The position numbers were made by a program, and so were the translations under genes. A DNA stretch of 64,000 nt from Apostichopus japonicus. Its lineage: Eukaryota; Echinodermata; Holothuroidea; Aspidochirotida; Stichopodidae. The stretch spans positions 19,984,094 through 20,048,093 of the forward strand of contig NC_092563.1 of the NCBI RefSeq assembly GCF_037975245.1, in the 5' to 3' direction. The notes beneath the pieces were generated by a model that saw only the letters and a program-made list of their open reading frames with translations, was not told where the DNA came from and made no database searches. This document shows, in pieces, positions 21,281 through 32,590 of the stretch (positions are counted from its first letter, which is position 1; each line of letters starts with the position of its first letter).

Positions 21281-23689
21281 TAGGAGTTAGCAATAGTTGG
21301 GAGTCTGTGGGCAAACCTAAGACTGATATTGTGGTGTTAATTTCTCAGGAATGTAGTACTAGGCTATAGTAGGTGTAACAGATTGAATGGGTCTGTCGAG
21401 AAGAAAAAAACCTGCAACAACTGAATACTGGTGTATGTTGTAGCTTATTTATTTTCCATTAACATATATACTATATGGTCATGTCCTTAATAAGGTTTCA
21501 TGGATCACACTGACATAGTGTGCCTGCTTGTCAGTGTTGTCAACTGAGCACAGGGCTGATGACATCATTCAGTTTGTTATTATGCAGACAGCAAATGGCC
21601 ATAATGATAATTATTAATTGTTACTTATTCTTCATACTGCCCTTACTGGCCTTACCTGAACAGTGATGTATAAAAATGCAAGAAGTCGTTAAGCTTTCCA
21701 TTTAAGAATCGTTTCAGCCTGTCCTATTTCAAACATATGATTGGCAGGTTTCCACGTTACATAGCTTATCAAAATGGAGCTGTTCTGTAAAGCAAGAAAA
21801 TCACACATATGCATGCATACAAACACACTCATATAACAATTTCTGAATATCTTTTCAGCTGCCCAAAGGTACTGGAATGCAAGCTCTGTTGGGTGAATTA
21901 AAAAACCCTCATTGTACTCTTTTATTATGGTTGGCGTAGCTGGAACCAGCAATGATGGTGATGTGGATTTGACAGTACCTAGACAAGAATTCAATAGCTG
22001 CTTTGTGTTGAAGTGGGTTCAACTTGCTCAAGGCCATGACAGGATGACGACTAGACATCAGGATGAATTATCTGTTGCAGAGCTCTATAAACCAGGCAGT
22101 TGTTAAAACATCCATTGGGTGACCCTCACAGTCTACCAGGCACTGCATCGCAGAAGCAAAATGAAGTGTGTGTGATACCTTCGTCTTATGAGAGTGGAAT
22201 GGTATCAGTGTGGCCTCTATCAATTTGGCTTGAAGTCTTTGTTTTCTTGAAAGCTGAGAAGATCTTTCAGTGGTTTTACACTGACCTCTGTACTTGACAA
22301 TTCATGTGTATTTGCCAGCTCAGGAGGAAGCCAGATTTTAATTACATTAACCAATGCTGACTTTTTTTTGGACATGTGGTACATCTGCAAGGAGGTGAAG
22401 GAAGCAGTTGGAGTTGCATGGATGTGGAATCTTGTTGATAGTCTGGCAGTCTTATCCACAGATTATCCCAAAGCTTCTCCACATTGCCACATTCAGAACT
22501 TATTACATTGATAAACTTGAAAATTGCAGGAATCTAACAAAGCACCCATCAAGGGAATTTGTTTGTATAATTATTGAAAGCTGTGACCTTCTGATGTGAC
22601 AGACTAATGTGAAATAAAGGGCAGTAGATTACCTTGTAAATGAACCTTGTTATTGTTTGATTGTATCTAATGTTTGCAAAATTTTAAGTTGCATGCTACC
22701 AATTGAAACATAATTCTTTCTCTATTAATGGGATATAAATACTTCTCCTTAAAGGGTGTGGAGACTCCTGCACAAAGAAACGTCTCATGCCGGTTATCTG
22801 ACCTAGATTCGAATGCGGTGTAACAGAAGTATTAGACACCACCATTGATCCCAGAAAATACACATACAGCTTGCTACCATCTGTAAATAGACATTAGTGT
22901 ACAGTCAATACAAACATCACAGTCAATACCCACAACACAGTGCACATAGCAGCGTGGACATCTCAGGTCTAGATAAAAGATAACAAGGTATCGGGTTTCA
23001 TTACTGTCTGCATTTTGCAGCGACACAAACAAAAAACTTCACTTGCAAGCAACGGAAAGTAAACTTTTTCAGAGCGCGGCATGCAGTTTAGGGCAAGTCT
23101 TCAATACCTTTAAATATACTGCATCGGTTGTTGTCACTTGATCATTTGCTTGTGTGTGAGCTAAACAGCTTAAATAATATGTAAAAAAATAATACAAACT
23201 TTCAAATTGCCAGATATTTACTTGCTCAAAATCATTATCCAATCATGATTTGTTGCTATCCTTGAGTCCATTATTCAGATGATGAGGCAGATTCCCTTCG
23301 ACTCTCCATGATGAAGGTAAAACCTTATATCTTAACCAACTGCCATTGAGTGTCCATTTGAAAGTTTCAAACACACAAGTGCATTGATTAAAACAAAGAC
23401 TTTATTGCTGTGGTTGCAGGAACTGGATTTCAGTCTAGAAGTCACTCACCAGGTTTGTCATTATCACAGTCTGCTAACTGTGGCTTTTTATGTTAGGAGT
23501 TTTTCTTCAGAGCACATGTCACCTTTGATTTGTAAAAAAAGTCCTGAAGTTCAGGGAGTTAAAATTTACTGTCTAAAGATAATTTAAAAAGGTTTTTTTT
23601 AACTTCAATCGTCAATGTGGGTGTCAATTAAGGGAATAAGGAGGTACTGATGCAACTTTGATAAATGATAGTTGACTGCATCCAAATTA

Positions 23690-24370
23690 AACCAAGGCCT
23701 AGGCTATACTTTTGAAGAAGAAAAAATTAGGCTGAATTCATGTTAGCCTAAAAAGGCTAGGCCAATGCTGACAATTAACACAAACCAAGATCATTTAACC
23801 ATTTGGGCACTTGTTTATGACATACTAAAAGGGTCTATATAATTAGGCTTGTATGTGTACACAACCCACAAGTTGCCAATGAGTATAGACCTAGCCTAAC
23901 TAGTTTAGGCCTAGGCTACTTTGTTTTCCTTAGACCTAGTTTAATTGGGCCTTATACTGTGCCATATTATGTAATGTGCTATAACAGTTGTAGTAATAGA
24001 AAGAATGGTCCAGGTCTAACTAAGCCCAGGCTTAACTTATGCTTCGGGCTTAACTAAGGATTAGGGCTTTACGTGATGCCTAGAGGCTAGCCCACCCTTT
24101 TACATAGAACTAAAAGTGATACTTTTTTAGGCTAGGCATAGCCTAGGCATACAATAACTAGGAATTAGGATAACTATATGTGCGACTGAAACTGCCATGC
24201 CTATGATTAGGAGAGCTGGCATAATGAAATCGAATTTGTGGATCGTAAAACGAGAGAGAATAGCCATGCATGTAATTACAGAAACCAGTTTGAACGTAAA
24301 ATTCTCGCATTGCTTGTACATTACTCGTATTACACTAGGGCCTATGGCTAGTAGTATGGGCCTAGGCTAC
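23690..24370. repeat. Region dense in GCCTAGGC-like words
   Basis: Short words such as TAGGCCTA, GCCTAGGC and AGGCCTAG recur many times in both orientations. No unit length could be defined. No gene is seen. Confidence 0.5.
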
Positions 24371-24690
24371 ACAGACTTTTTTTCATTAGATCTCCATCTT
24401 GTTCTTTCTACTTCCAAAAAATTCCTCTTCTTTTATGGTCAGTCGGATAATCAAACAACAATATCCATGTTCTGACCGATTGCAGCATCCCCAGCACCAT
24501 TTCTTTCATAATTTCGTACTTTTTTCGTGTACAAAACGATAGTCTATACACTGTGAGTATGCGTGTCGTCTGCTATAAAGTTTTCAAGTGGACCTATTTT
24601 ACCACCCTGTGTGGGCGTTTTCCCTCTCGACCAATCCAAATCGGTTACACGGTTGGCCAAACTCTCTCTATATACGGCTCTGCATGACAC

Positions 24691-26700
24691 TAAACGAGAG
24701 CGCCACCATCTGTGGGCACGTAGCGTGGCGATTTTTTTTGCCAATAATAGGTACAGTACCTCCAGATTACAGTTACACCTCTCTTTAAATGACTCCAATT
24801 CGTCATGAAGATAACAAAGAAAGGCCATGTTCGGGTATATCAGTAGACCTACTTATAGCAAAAAGTTACTAGATACGACTTCATATTACAATCACGTATT
24901 AAAGAACTCACACTCAATGATTAGATACAGCAACTACTCTCCCACAACCGTGAATCAGTAATAACTACTTTGTATTCCTAACATGTGTATCAGGACATGA
25001 ACAGTAGTTACTTATGAGCCATGAGTACCGGTTGTTTTTGTATACAATTAAGGTCTCTGCTGTGACACTGTTTTAATGAATACTCCAGAGGCATGCTATG
25101 TACAGGAATACTCTAAAATTAGACTATATAAAATGAAATGTTTTTGTAAAATGATGTCCACTCTATAAAATTGTCATATATAATAGAAGGGAGTTATTTT
25201 CTGTATGGCTGATGTGATGAATTCGCTCACAAAGACTCACATTGGTGTTGCCATATATATACATTCTTAAAAGTTCACTAAATTATAAGATCACTTCTCC
25301 AAAATAAAATATGATTTATGGATATTGTTTCAACATATGCCTCCAAAAATGTATGGCAAGTTGTTAATTCAATCACATCCTAACATCAGCCTCGTCGTTA
25401 TTGTAAAATGTTCACAAAATCGGATAAATAAGGGGATTAGGGGAGGCATTAAACCCAGTTCCCTCTCCCACAATGGATCCATCGCAAGGTTTCACAATAG
25501 AAAGATAGTTTCAGTCAGATCTGGCCAGTCAATCTCATTACACTGTTCCTGCAGTAGCTATACACTGACAAAATATGGTAGGAAAATTGTACCAATTATT
25601 AGTGCCGGACTGGTTGCCGGGGGTACTTGGTAAGCACCCCAGCCTTGGCCCCTGAATCATCAATTTGAAATAAAAAAGTAAAATTTTGAACCACTTGTCA
25701 GATCTCCTTTGTTTCTTTTTCACCTTTTTGTTTTTCTAAATTTTTCCATTTTGTAGCTAATATGGGCCTGTCCCATCCCCACCAACCCCCCCCCCCCCCC
25801 ATACCGTTATCTGAAAAATCTGCTACTGTGTCACACTTTTGTCAAAAGCGAAATTGTTGATCTTTGGAGGGGAACGCATTTCCCGACAAAATATGTCCCT
25901 CCAAAGTGAAGAATATTACACCCATTATGTCATATTGAATTACCACTATGCATTACATCAGTGAAAATACCTGAAAATATAAATCAGCATCACATCATGC
26001 ACTTGGCCGACCCAAAAATTTAAGAATTTGTTTGCCCACAGTGCAGAGGTGAACCTTCAATGTGTGTAAAAATTACCCCCATGTCTGACACTACAAATTG
26101 TAACAGGTCATTCCAAGTAGAACATTTAACAACTCCCTTGGCATTCTCCAATAACATAAACATCTAGGTCTATACAGCATTCCACAGTCATTCTACTATG
26201 ATTGAGGTGAAACAGTTCTTTTCACTGCCTGAGCTTCCCCCCCCCCCCCACACACAATGGTACAACCCCTAATCGGACAGAATCAGAAGTTGGAGAAAAA
26301 TAGAGGGCGCCTGACATTAATTGCTTGGCTGGATTCATTGTATAGCCCCTTTAAAAATTGCCGGAAATGGCACTTCCCAGGCCTTGTAAAGTAACATCTA
26401 GGCCTAAGTACTTATATTGAGATCTCAAGTTTTAGAAGTTTACACCCCCCCCCCCCTAAAAAAAAAGGTAAATTAGAAGAAGAAAAAAATTAGGTAGAAT
26501 CCCTTTTTAGAAAAATAGGACTTTACATTACTTTATAGACTCTGCATGATCCATTGTTTTACACAGGTAATTGAAGATATAAAAGCAAGTCAGTGCATTC
26601 TGATGGTAGCCGTAGCCTATATATGCTGAGGGAATCCATATAGGGCATTTAGGTGAAATTAATTGTGAGGTTTGTATTATTATTTGTTTCACATAACAAC
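24691..26700. other. No gene seen; homopolymer C-runs
   Basis: Non-coding DNA with C-runs at about 25787-25800, 26238-26248 and 26445-26456. The word at 26371-26390 is shared exactly with 706-725 and, degenerate, with 29310-29345 in inverted orientation, indicating a dispersed repeat. Confidence 0.5.
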
Positions 26701-27005
26701 AAGGGACCTACGGGGGGGGGGGGGATGAACTGAGTGGGTTGGGCCGTGTAGGGGACTGCGTGTCAATGTTTTTAGTTAAAACATGTGAGCACTGATGTAG
26801 AGGCAAACAATGAAACTGATAGGCCTCCTATAAACATATTGACGTAATTAATATATTTATTAACCGTAGTTTTACATTAGACTGCTACACTGTTCACTCA
26901 GGTTAAATCTTAGGAGCTCTCTGCGTTTAATGTTATTCAAAACAAATTCATGAAACCCAAAACAAACGCACGGTCATCGCATCCTCAATCCTGCATATAT
27001 ACGTA
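26700..27005. repeat. Inverted repeat, left arm
   Basis: Aligns, as reverse complement and with moderate divergence, with 28975-29290. Shared words include AAACAAACGCACGGTCATCGC (inner end), GGTTAAATCTTAG and TTTTAGTTAAAACAT. The arms enclose about 2 kb containing a decayed relative of the secreted-protein exon. Confidence 0.7.
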
Positions 27006-27720
27006 ATGAGCGACCTTTTGGCTAAGATAATATGTAGCATTATGTTCCCCTTGAAAGGGAATCGTAAAACACACCTGACTATGATCACACAGTCACAATC
27101 TCGATACAAGGGGACTGGGCTTGAGAGCGGATCAGTCGTTTGGTTGTTTGGTTTATTTCGTGACCAGGTTCTTTCTTGGGTCACTTTCCTTAAAGAGTCT
27201 CAAAACTCCTATGAAACATATAATTATCTCCAAAACACTTGCAACCTATCATGAGTGGCATTGCTCATCAATCTAAATGCACATTATAATTTACATATAG
27301 TGTTATTTTGCTTGTGCGTGAAACGAAACAAATTATAAATATATGGAAAGAAAAACGAATATACTGGAAAGGAGATTAGCGAATGCTGCGGGCTTTCAAT
27401 ATCTGCTGGCTTAGCAGATAATCTCAGCGGTGTATGCATGGCACAGTTCCTCATTAATTTACGGTATAAAAGAAAACCGTCATTCTTACTTCAGCCGAGC
27501 TGAGTAGTTTAATTTTTCATTGGGGAGGGGGGGGGGGGGTTCGAGCGGTTGAGCAGATGAGAATAAAACATTACTAACTACTAATCTCATAGCACAATGT
27601 TTGAGCTCCCTTTAGGAGAAACACGAGTCATTGTGAGCCTGAAAGGTCTTGCGCCTACACGATTCCGTTACTAATCCCGGGGGGAGAGACATTTGATATT
27701 GTGACCCCACCCTTCAAAAA
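27005..27720. other. No gene seen
   Basis: AT-rich spacer within the inverted repeat, with a G-run at about 27524-27540. Confidence 0.5.
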
Positions 27721-27769
27721 ATGGTAGACGTGTCCCCGCCCCCCTGCCCCCAATTGTTTGACGCCCCTG

Positions 27770-27960
27770 ATGTACCGTGCCTTATTGCAGTGAATGAGTA
27801 TTCAGATAGACGAGGACGAAGTCAGAGTCACTTTTTAGAGACAAAATTATCCCTGCACTCCACCCCAGATACCGTTGGGCACGAATTTGACAAGTTTGAA
27901 ACCGTGGATTGGCATCTTGGAGCAGATAAGTTAAAACTTCATGGTAGTCCGCAAGATTAA
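27770..27960 (+). pseudogene. Decayed third relative of the secreted-protein exon 2
   Basis: The frame ending at TAA 27958-27960 contains GHEFDKFETVDWHLG, matching RHEFDAFVNEDFHLG of the gene copies at 5157 and 15867, in the same relative order as an upstream stretch ending ETKLSLHSTPD that parallels RQNHPCIPPAD. DNA similarity is also visible, for example AGACAAAATTATCCCTG here against AGACAAAATCATCCCTG there. The conserved Cys of HPC is lost, the cysteine-rich C-terminal half is absent and a stop follows early, so this is a truncated old paralogue. Confidence 0.7.
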
Positions 27961-28009
27961 TTTCGTGCCCACCACTGATCCATAGATGGTGAATCTGCAT
28001 GGCCTATAG

Positions 28010-28970
28010 TTATTAATTATTATGACTATAATTGTGGTGTTCCACAAAATACAAACAGGTGGTGCTGCACGGATTTCTAGTCTTCTCTTTTTATCCATTT
28101 GTATCGACTATACATTTTCGTGGAGAGAGATACACTTATCTGGAATTTTCGCTCTTTGGTTACGTATAGTCCCCTCACTCTCCCCCCCCCCCCCTCTCGC
28201 TCTCTCTCTCGCTGATGTGTATATGGGAATCGACCGGTTCTAGCTGCATGCACTCCGTGAAACACCTTCGGGAGGAGTAAAAATTTGGATTCTGAATTAT
28301 AAAAATGACTTTGATAGTAGTATTGACGAAGAGTGCGTTACATATCGATACTGTTTGTTACAGATGGAAGCAGGAAAAAAAGGCGGGAAAAAGAAACAAA
28401 ACATGAACAGGACACCGAGCGGGAGAGGAGCGCTAACTCCTTTACACTACATGATTTTTTTTTTTAAATTTATAGTATGTTGTATGTTGCTCGTACATGC
28501 ACTATAACACTATACAAAATTATATTGTGCATTCAGTTTGGTTACCAATGCCAATCATATAGGAGTTTTGAGACAGCTGCCTATATGGTGCTAAGCCTGG
28601 GTGCTAGGCTGGTAGTCATGTTGTTGTTATAACCATGTTACTCATACTACCTTAAGTCCTTCACTTTAGTAGTTATTTACATAATTATGTTCACAATTTT
28701 TTCTATTTTTGATTAAGTTAACTGATGCCAAGTACAGGACCGTAGCCTGTGGGGAGCGGGACAGCTGCCCCTTGCTGAGATTTCCACTTCCTAAATAAAA
28801 ATGAAAGACAATGTGAACACCTGGACAGTATTTCATTTAGTTTTAGCTAAAGTTTCATACCAGTCTTTTGGTTTCATTAGTCAGTATTGTGCAACCTCAA
28901 GATTTTCGGCACGTATTGCAGGAATGGAGATAAAAAAGTACACATAGTTAATGTTAACGACTCATTACTC
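28010..28970. other. No gene seen; pyrimidine microsatellite
   Basis: A C-run followed by a CT microsatellite lies at about 28175-28212. Nothing else can be supported. Confidence 0.5.
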
Positions 28971-28974
28971 TTAA

Positions 28975-29290
28975 GTACGATCGCGAATGCGATGACCGTG
29001 CGTTTGTTTTGGTTTTCAGGAGTTTTGTTAGAATAACAATAAACGTATAGGGAGCTGCTAAGATTTAACCTGCGTGGAATAGTGTATAGCAGTCTGATGT
29101 GAAGCAACCGTTAATATATATATTTATTACATGTATATGTTTCATGTAGGCCTATCAGCCCATCGTAAGCCTCTTTATCGGTGCCACAATGTTTTAACTA
29201 AAACTATTGAGGCACCGTCCCATACGCGGCCTACCCACTCATCCCATTGCCAACCCCACTCCAACCCCCCCCCAACATTTTTTTTCTTTT
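28975..29290. repeat. Inverted repeat, right arm
   Basis: Reverse-complement partner of 26700-27005; see there. Similarity decays gradually towards the outer end at about 29290-29345. Confidence 0.7.
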
Positions 29291-29299
29291 TGGAAGTGA

Positions 29300-30350
29300 A
29301 CAATTTTTACAATGCCTTGGAATTGCCATTTCTTGCAAAATGGGAGACATTTTTGGTAATCATTGTCTTGCTACGCTACCCGCCAATTGATTGTGGCGCT
29401 CCGTTTAGATAATGAAACGGTTGTCACTTTTAGTAAATAGCCTAACCAAATAATAATTTCTTAAAAATATATGCTATATAGGCATATCAATGCATCACTG
29501 TATCACATTTGATGATAAGTATAATGTTTCTCGATGCTCCCGGATGTTAAATTAGATAAGTCTTTCTAAATTAAAGTCCAATCACTTGTCAGATGTGACC
29601 CTCGTTACCATATATCTATGACTGACATGTCAATTCAGGGACCAAACAGAAGCAAACTTGAACATTTCTAGTTGTGATTCAGCCACATGCCCCCTCCCCC
29701 CCACCGGGTCTTCGACATTGGAACCCATCTGTACCCCTATGGCAGGCCCTGGACCCCATCCGATAAAGGCTTTGCGCAATGGCGCTCGCAGTGTCCCCTT
29801 CTCCTTCACTCCCCCTTTAAGTACACTTGAAAATGGATACGTACCAGACAAAAGTGACACAATATTTCAGTACTTGATTTTTTTCATTCAACATAAGTGC
29901 ATCCTATGATCACGGCTGAGTTTTCAGTTATAAAGGTACATTTAAATGGTTTGAATCACCAAAACTTTTCTTTTATTTGTGCCTTCAAGTTTAATGGTCT
30001 GATTCGTTGTTGCCGTTGTTGGAGTTTGGCGGTAACAAAAAACAAAAACAAAACGTGAAATTATTACTCACCAGTTCGCCTAGCACAGCAAAAAATAAAC
30101 TCCGGTTCACTGCGTGGTCCGTTGCGAATGAGTTTTACAGAAAATACAGGATCCATCCATAACTAGAAATGCGGTTACGAAAATTCATAACTACTCTGCC
30201 CATAAGTCTTGGTCTATAGATCCAGGTAATTGCTTAGTAGCCATTTTCGTCCTTTCTTCCATCATTCAAACTATTTAACCGGATTTTCGACATGATTATT
30301 AACATGTATACTCAAATAATACAAACAAATGAATTCAAGGGATACTTGGT
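29300..30350. other. No gene seen; dispersed repeat copy at 29565-29690
   Basis: The stretch 29565-29690 resembles the minus strand of about 19940-20070, including TCAATTCAGGGACC and ACAGAAGCAA. The rest is non-coding. Confidence 0.5.
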
Positions 30351-30351
30351 T

Positions 30352-31078
30352 AACATTCATTGATTGATTGATTTATTTGTTTTATCACGTGAATATATAC
30401 AATGTGATAGAAAGTCCTCTAAAAAACCTTCAGATGGGCTAAACAAAGTAGAGGACTCCCTGTAAAGAAAAGGAAAAAGTAAACTAAATATATAAGAAAA
30501 TATGAACATGTTCAATTAATAAGATGCAATAATTATTTGAATAAAGTTTCTTCTGAATGATTTTGCAGAAGGTTTATTTGTAAGGTCGTCTGAGAGAGAA
30601 TTCCATGTTTTGATTGTACGTGCCCCTAGTGATAACATCACCATTGTAGAATTATACCTGTTATAATGTGCATTGCCTGAAAATCTGGTATTGTGATGAT
30701 GAATATCACTGTTACATATTAAGTAGTCATTAAAAGCATTTGGTAACAGTCCATTTCATGCCTTATAAGCAAATGTATGAAAGTTAACCCTAATAATGTC
30801 ATCAGGTTTTAACAACTTAGAACGCTTAAAAAGAGGATTTGTGTGGTCCTGTGGTTTGGCATGTGTTATATGGCGGACTGCTCTCTTTTGTGTAATACAA
30901 ATGGATTCAGATTGGTTTGTCTAGTGCCAGACCATATGTTACAACAATACGTAATATGTGGACTAATGTCTGAAAGAGAATCTTTAATATGTGTTTTGGC
31001 AGATAATGCTTAAGCATAGCTAAAACACCGGTGTTTTTTGCAACTTTTTTTACAGACAGTTGTAATGTTGTTGGCAAT
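30352..31078 (-). pseudogene. Jockey/CR1-like LINE (family D), 3' part
   Basis: The minus strand encodes the C-terminal third of an ORF2 protein: VCKKVAKNTGVLAMLKHYL, LPKHILK, then an IWSGTRQTNL-like segment, HITHAKPQDHTN and a terminal KTWNSLSDDL stretch, interrupted by stops and frameshifts. The 3' end carries an ATTG-type tail at about 30357-30372. It continues at 31985-32590 and 35326-35673; the three pieces are one element split by two later insertions. Confidence 0.8.
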
Positions 31079-31089
31079 TAACAATTAAC

Positions 31090-31890
31090 AATTCATAATC
31101 ATGGACGTTAAATATGAATGTAAGAGACTGACTTACCTCCAAATATACTCAGAACACTCTATATAACTCTGATTTTACCCCAATTAACTTATTGCACGAC
31201 TATTTGGTCAGGAACCTATTCTACAAATCTTAATCACCTATGTGTCCTCCAGAAGAGAGCTATCCGCCATATATCACATGCTGCACCACGTGATCATACT
31301 AGCCCATTATACAAAAGATTAAATTTATTAAAACTAAATGATATTATAAGAGTCCAGCTTGCAACATTTGCATATAAAGCATGGAATGGATTGCTACCCG
31401 AGGCTTTTAAAGATTTTATATATAGTAATAGACTAATCCACAACCATCAAACACGCCATTGTAATAACGCCCATGTTTTATCCCAACGAAGTACTTTAAG
31501 TTCTTTTAACCCTCGTATTCGTGCTGTAAAAACGTGGAATAATCTCCAGGATAATGTTAAGAATAAGCCTTCTTACTCTGTATTCAAAAGGAATCTCCAA
31601 ACTGTAATTATTTCTCACTATTAATGGATTTATTCTTGTGTGTGTGTTTGCGATTAAGATCATTATAAAGATTGTTAGGATCGCTTATTAACATTATTAA
31701 TTTCTAGTAGAGTCAATTCGATTATTTCATCATTGTAGATGCTACTATTAACTTTTCATTTCTATTCTTAAGTTTTTCTTTCTTTTTTCTTTTTGGGGAG
31801 TCTCCTACTTTGTTAAGCCTTACAGGCTTTATAGGAGACTTCCCGTCACACTGTAAATTGTGATGAAACAAATAAATATACAAATACAAA
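31090..31890 (+). pseudogene. Jockey/CR1-like LINE (family B) 3' fragment inserted in the family D LINE
   Basis: Plus-strand frames from about 31140 to the stop at 31622-31624 are almost identical to the C-terminal part of the family B element at 54250-55530 (shared AAPRDHTSPLYKRLNLLKLN and KPSYSVFKRNLQTVIISHY). The 3' region ends in ATACAAATACAAATAC, the family B tail. It lies exactly between the WCDHI and VCKKVAKNT segments of the minus-strand family D LINE, so it inserted into it. About 90 bp after its tail look like the end of another LINE with a (CATA)n tail. Confidence 0.85.
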
Positions 31891-31984
31891 TACTTAGGTC
31901 AGCTTGCGGCTTTGATAAGCCAATGAGGCTTCTTCGCGAGTTCCTGCTTGCAGGAGGATCTAATATACATACATACATACATAC

Positions 31985-32590
31985 AAATGTGGTCACACCA
32001 TTTAAGTTCATGATCTATATATACGCCTAAAAATCTAGTGCTATTGACTTGTTGTTGTCGTTTACCACCCATAGTAATATCAGCATTCCATGTACAGATT
32101 TTAGAAGTATTAAAAACTATATAGTTTGTTTTATCAATATTCAATGATAATTTGTTGCCAGCGAACCAGTCGCTGAACTTGTCTAATTCAATTGATATTT
32201 CAATATGAAATAAAGTTCTCGATTGTGATACGAAGAAAATATTTGTGTCGTCAGTAAACAAAACAACTTTAACTTTATCAGAAACATTGGTAATGTCATT
32301 GACATATAGGATAAAAAACAATGGACCAAGTATAAAGCCTTGTGACATACCACATTGAATTCTCTCCAGTTGGGAATGAGCATTTTTGTAGGATGTATAT
32401 TGGTAGCGGTTTGCTAAGTAACTGTCGATCCAATTTAGGGGGGTTCCTCTCATGCCGTAACGGTGTAATTTATTAAGCAGAATTGTGTGGTCTATTGTGT
32501 CAAAGGCCTTTGACAGGTCCATGCAGGAAAACACTGACACAAGTACTATTCTTGTCAAGATTACTATACAAATTGTCAATGGCATAAAAA
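31985..32590 (-). pseudogene. Family D LINE, reverse transcriptase core
   Basis: Minus-strand frames read MDLSKAFDTIDH, GIRG-like GMRGTPLNWIDSYLANRYQ, CGMSQGFILGP, LFTDDTNIFF and FLGVYIDHELKW. The RT catalytic motif normally reads F-A-D-D; here it is FTDD, and GVPQG has become GMSQG, so the copy is inactive. A frameshift separates the preceding AIDNLYSNLDKNSTCVSVF segment. Its upstream half is found beyond the inserted LINE, at 35326-35673. Confidence 0.85.

Larger units (their letters stand above)
20459..24682. mobile_element. 4.2 kb DNA transposon with perfect 31-bp inverted termini
   Basis: The left end (20459-20489) and right end (24652-24682) are perfect inverted repeats of 31 bp starting CAGAGCCGTATATAGAGAG. 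Identical 8-bp duplications CATGACAC flank it at 20451-20458 and 24683-24690. An 8-bp duplication fits P or hAT superfamilies; 31-bp termini are the length found in the classical P element. Inside, a minus-strand frame at about 21830-21930 reads EGFLIHPTELAFQYLWAAE then KIFR, loosely like the C-terminal GGL-x-PS...E-K-x-FR pattern of P/THAP9-type transposases. No full transposase frame is left. A CR1-like LINE fragment sits at about 20955-21280. The perfect ends suggest fairly recent movement. Confidence 0.82.
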
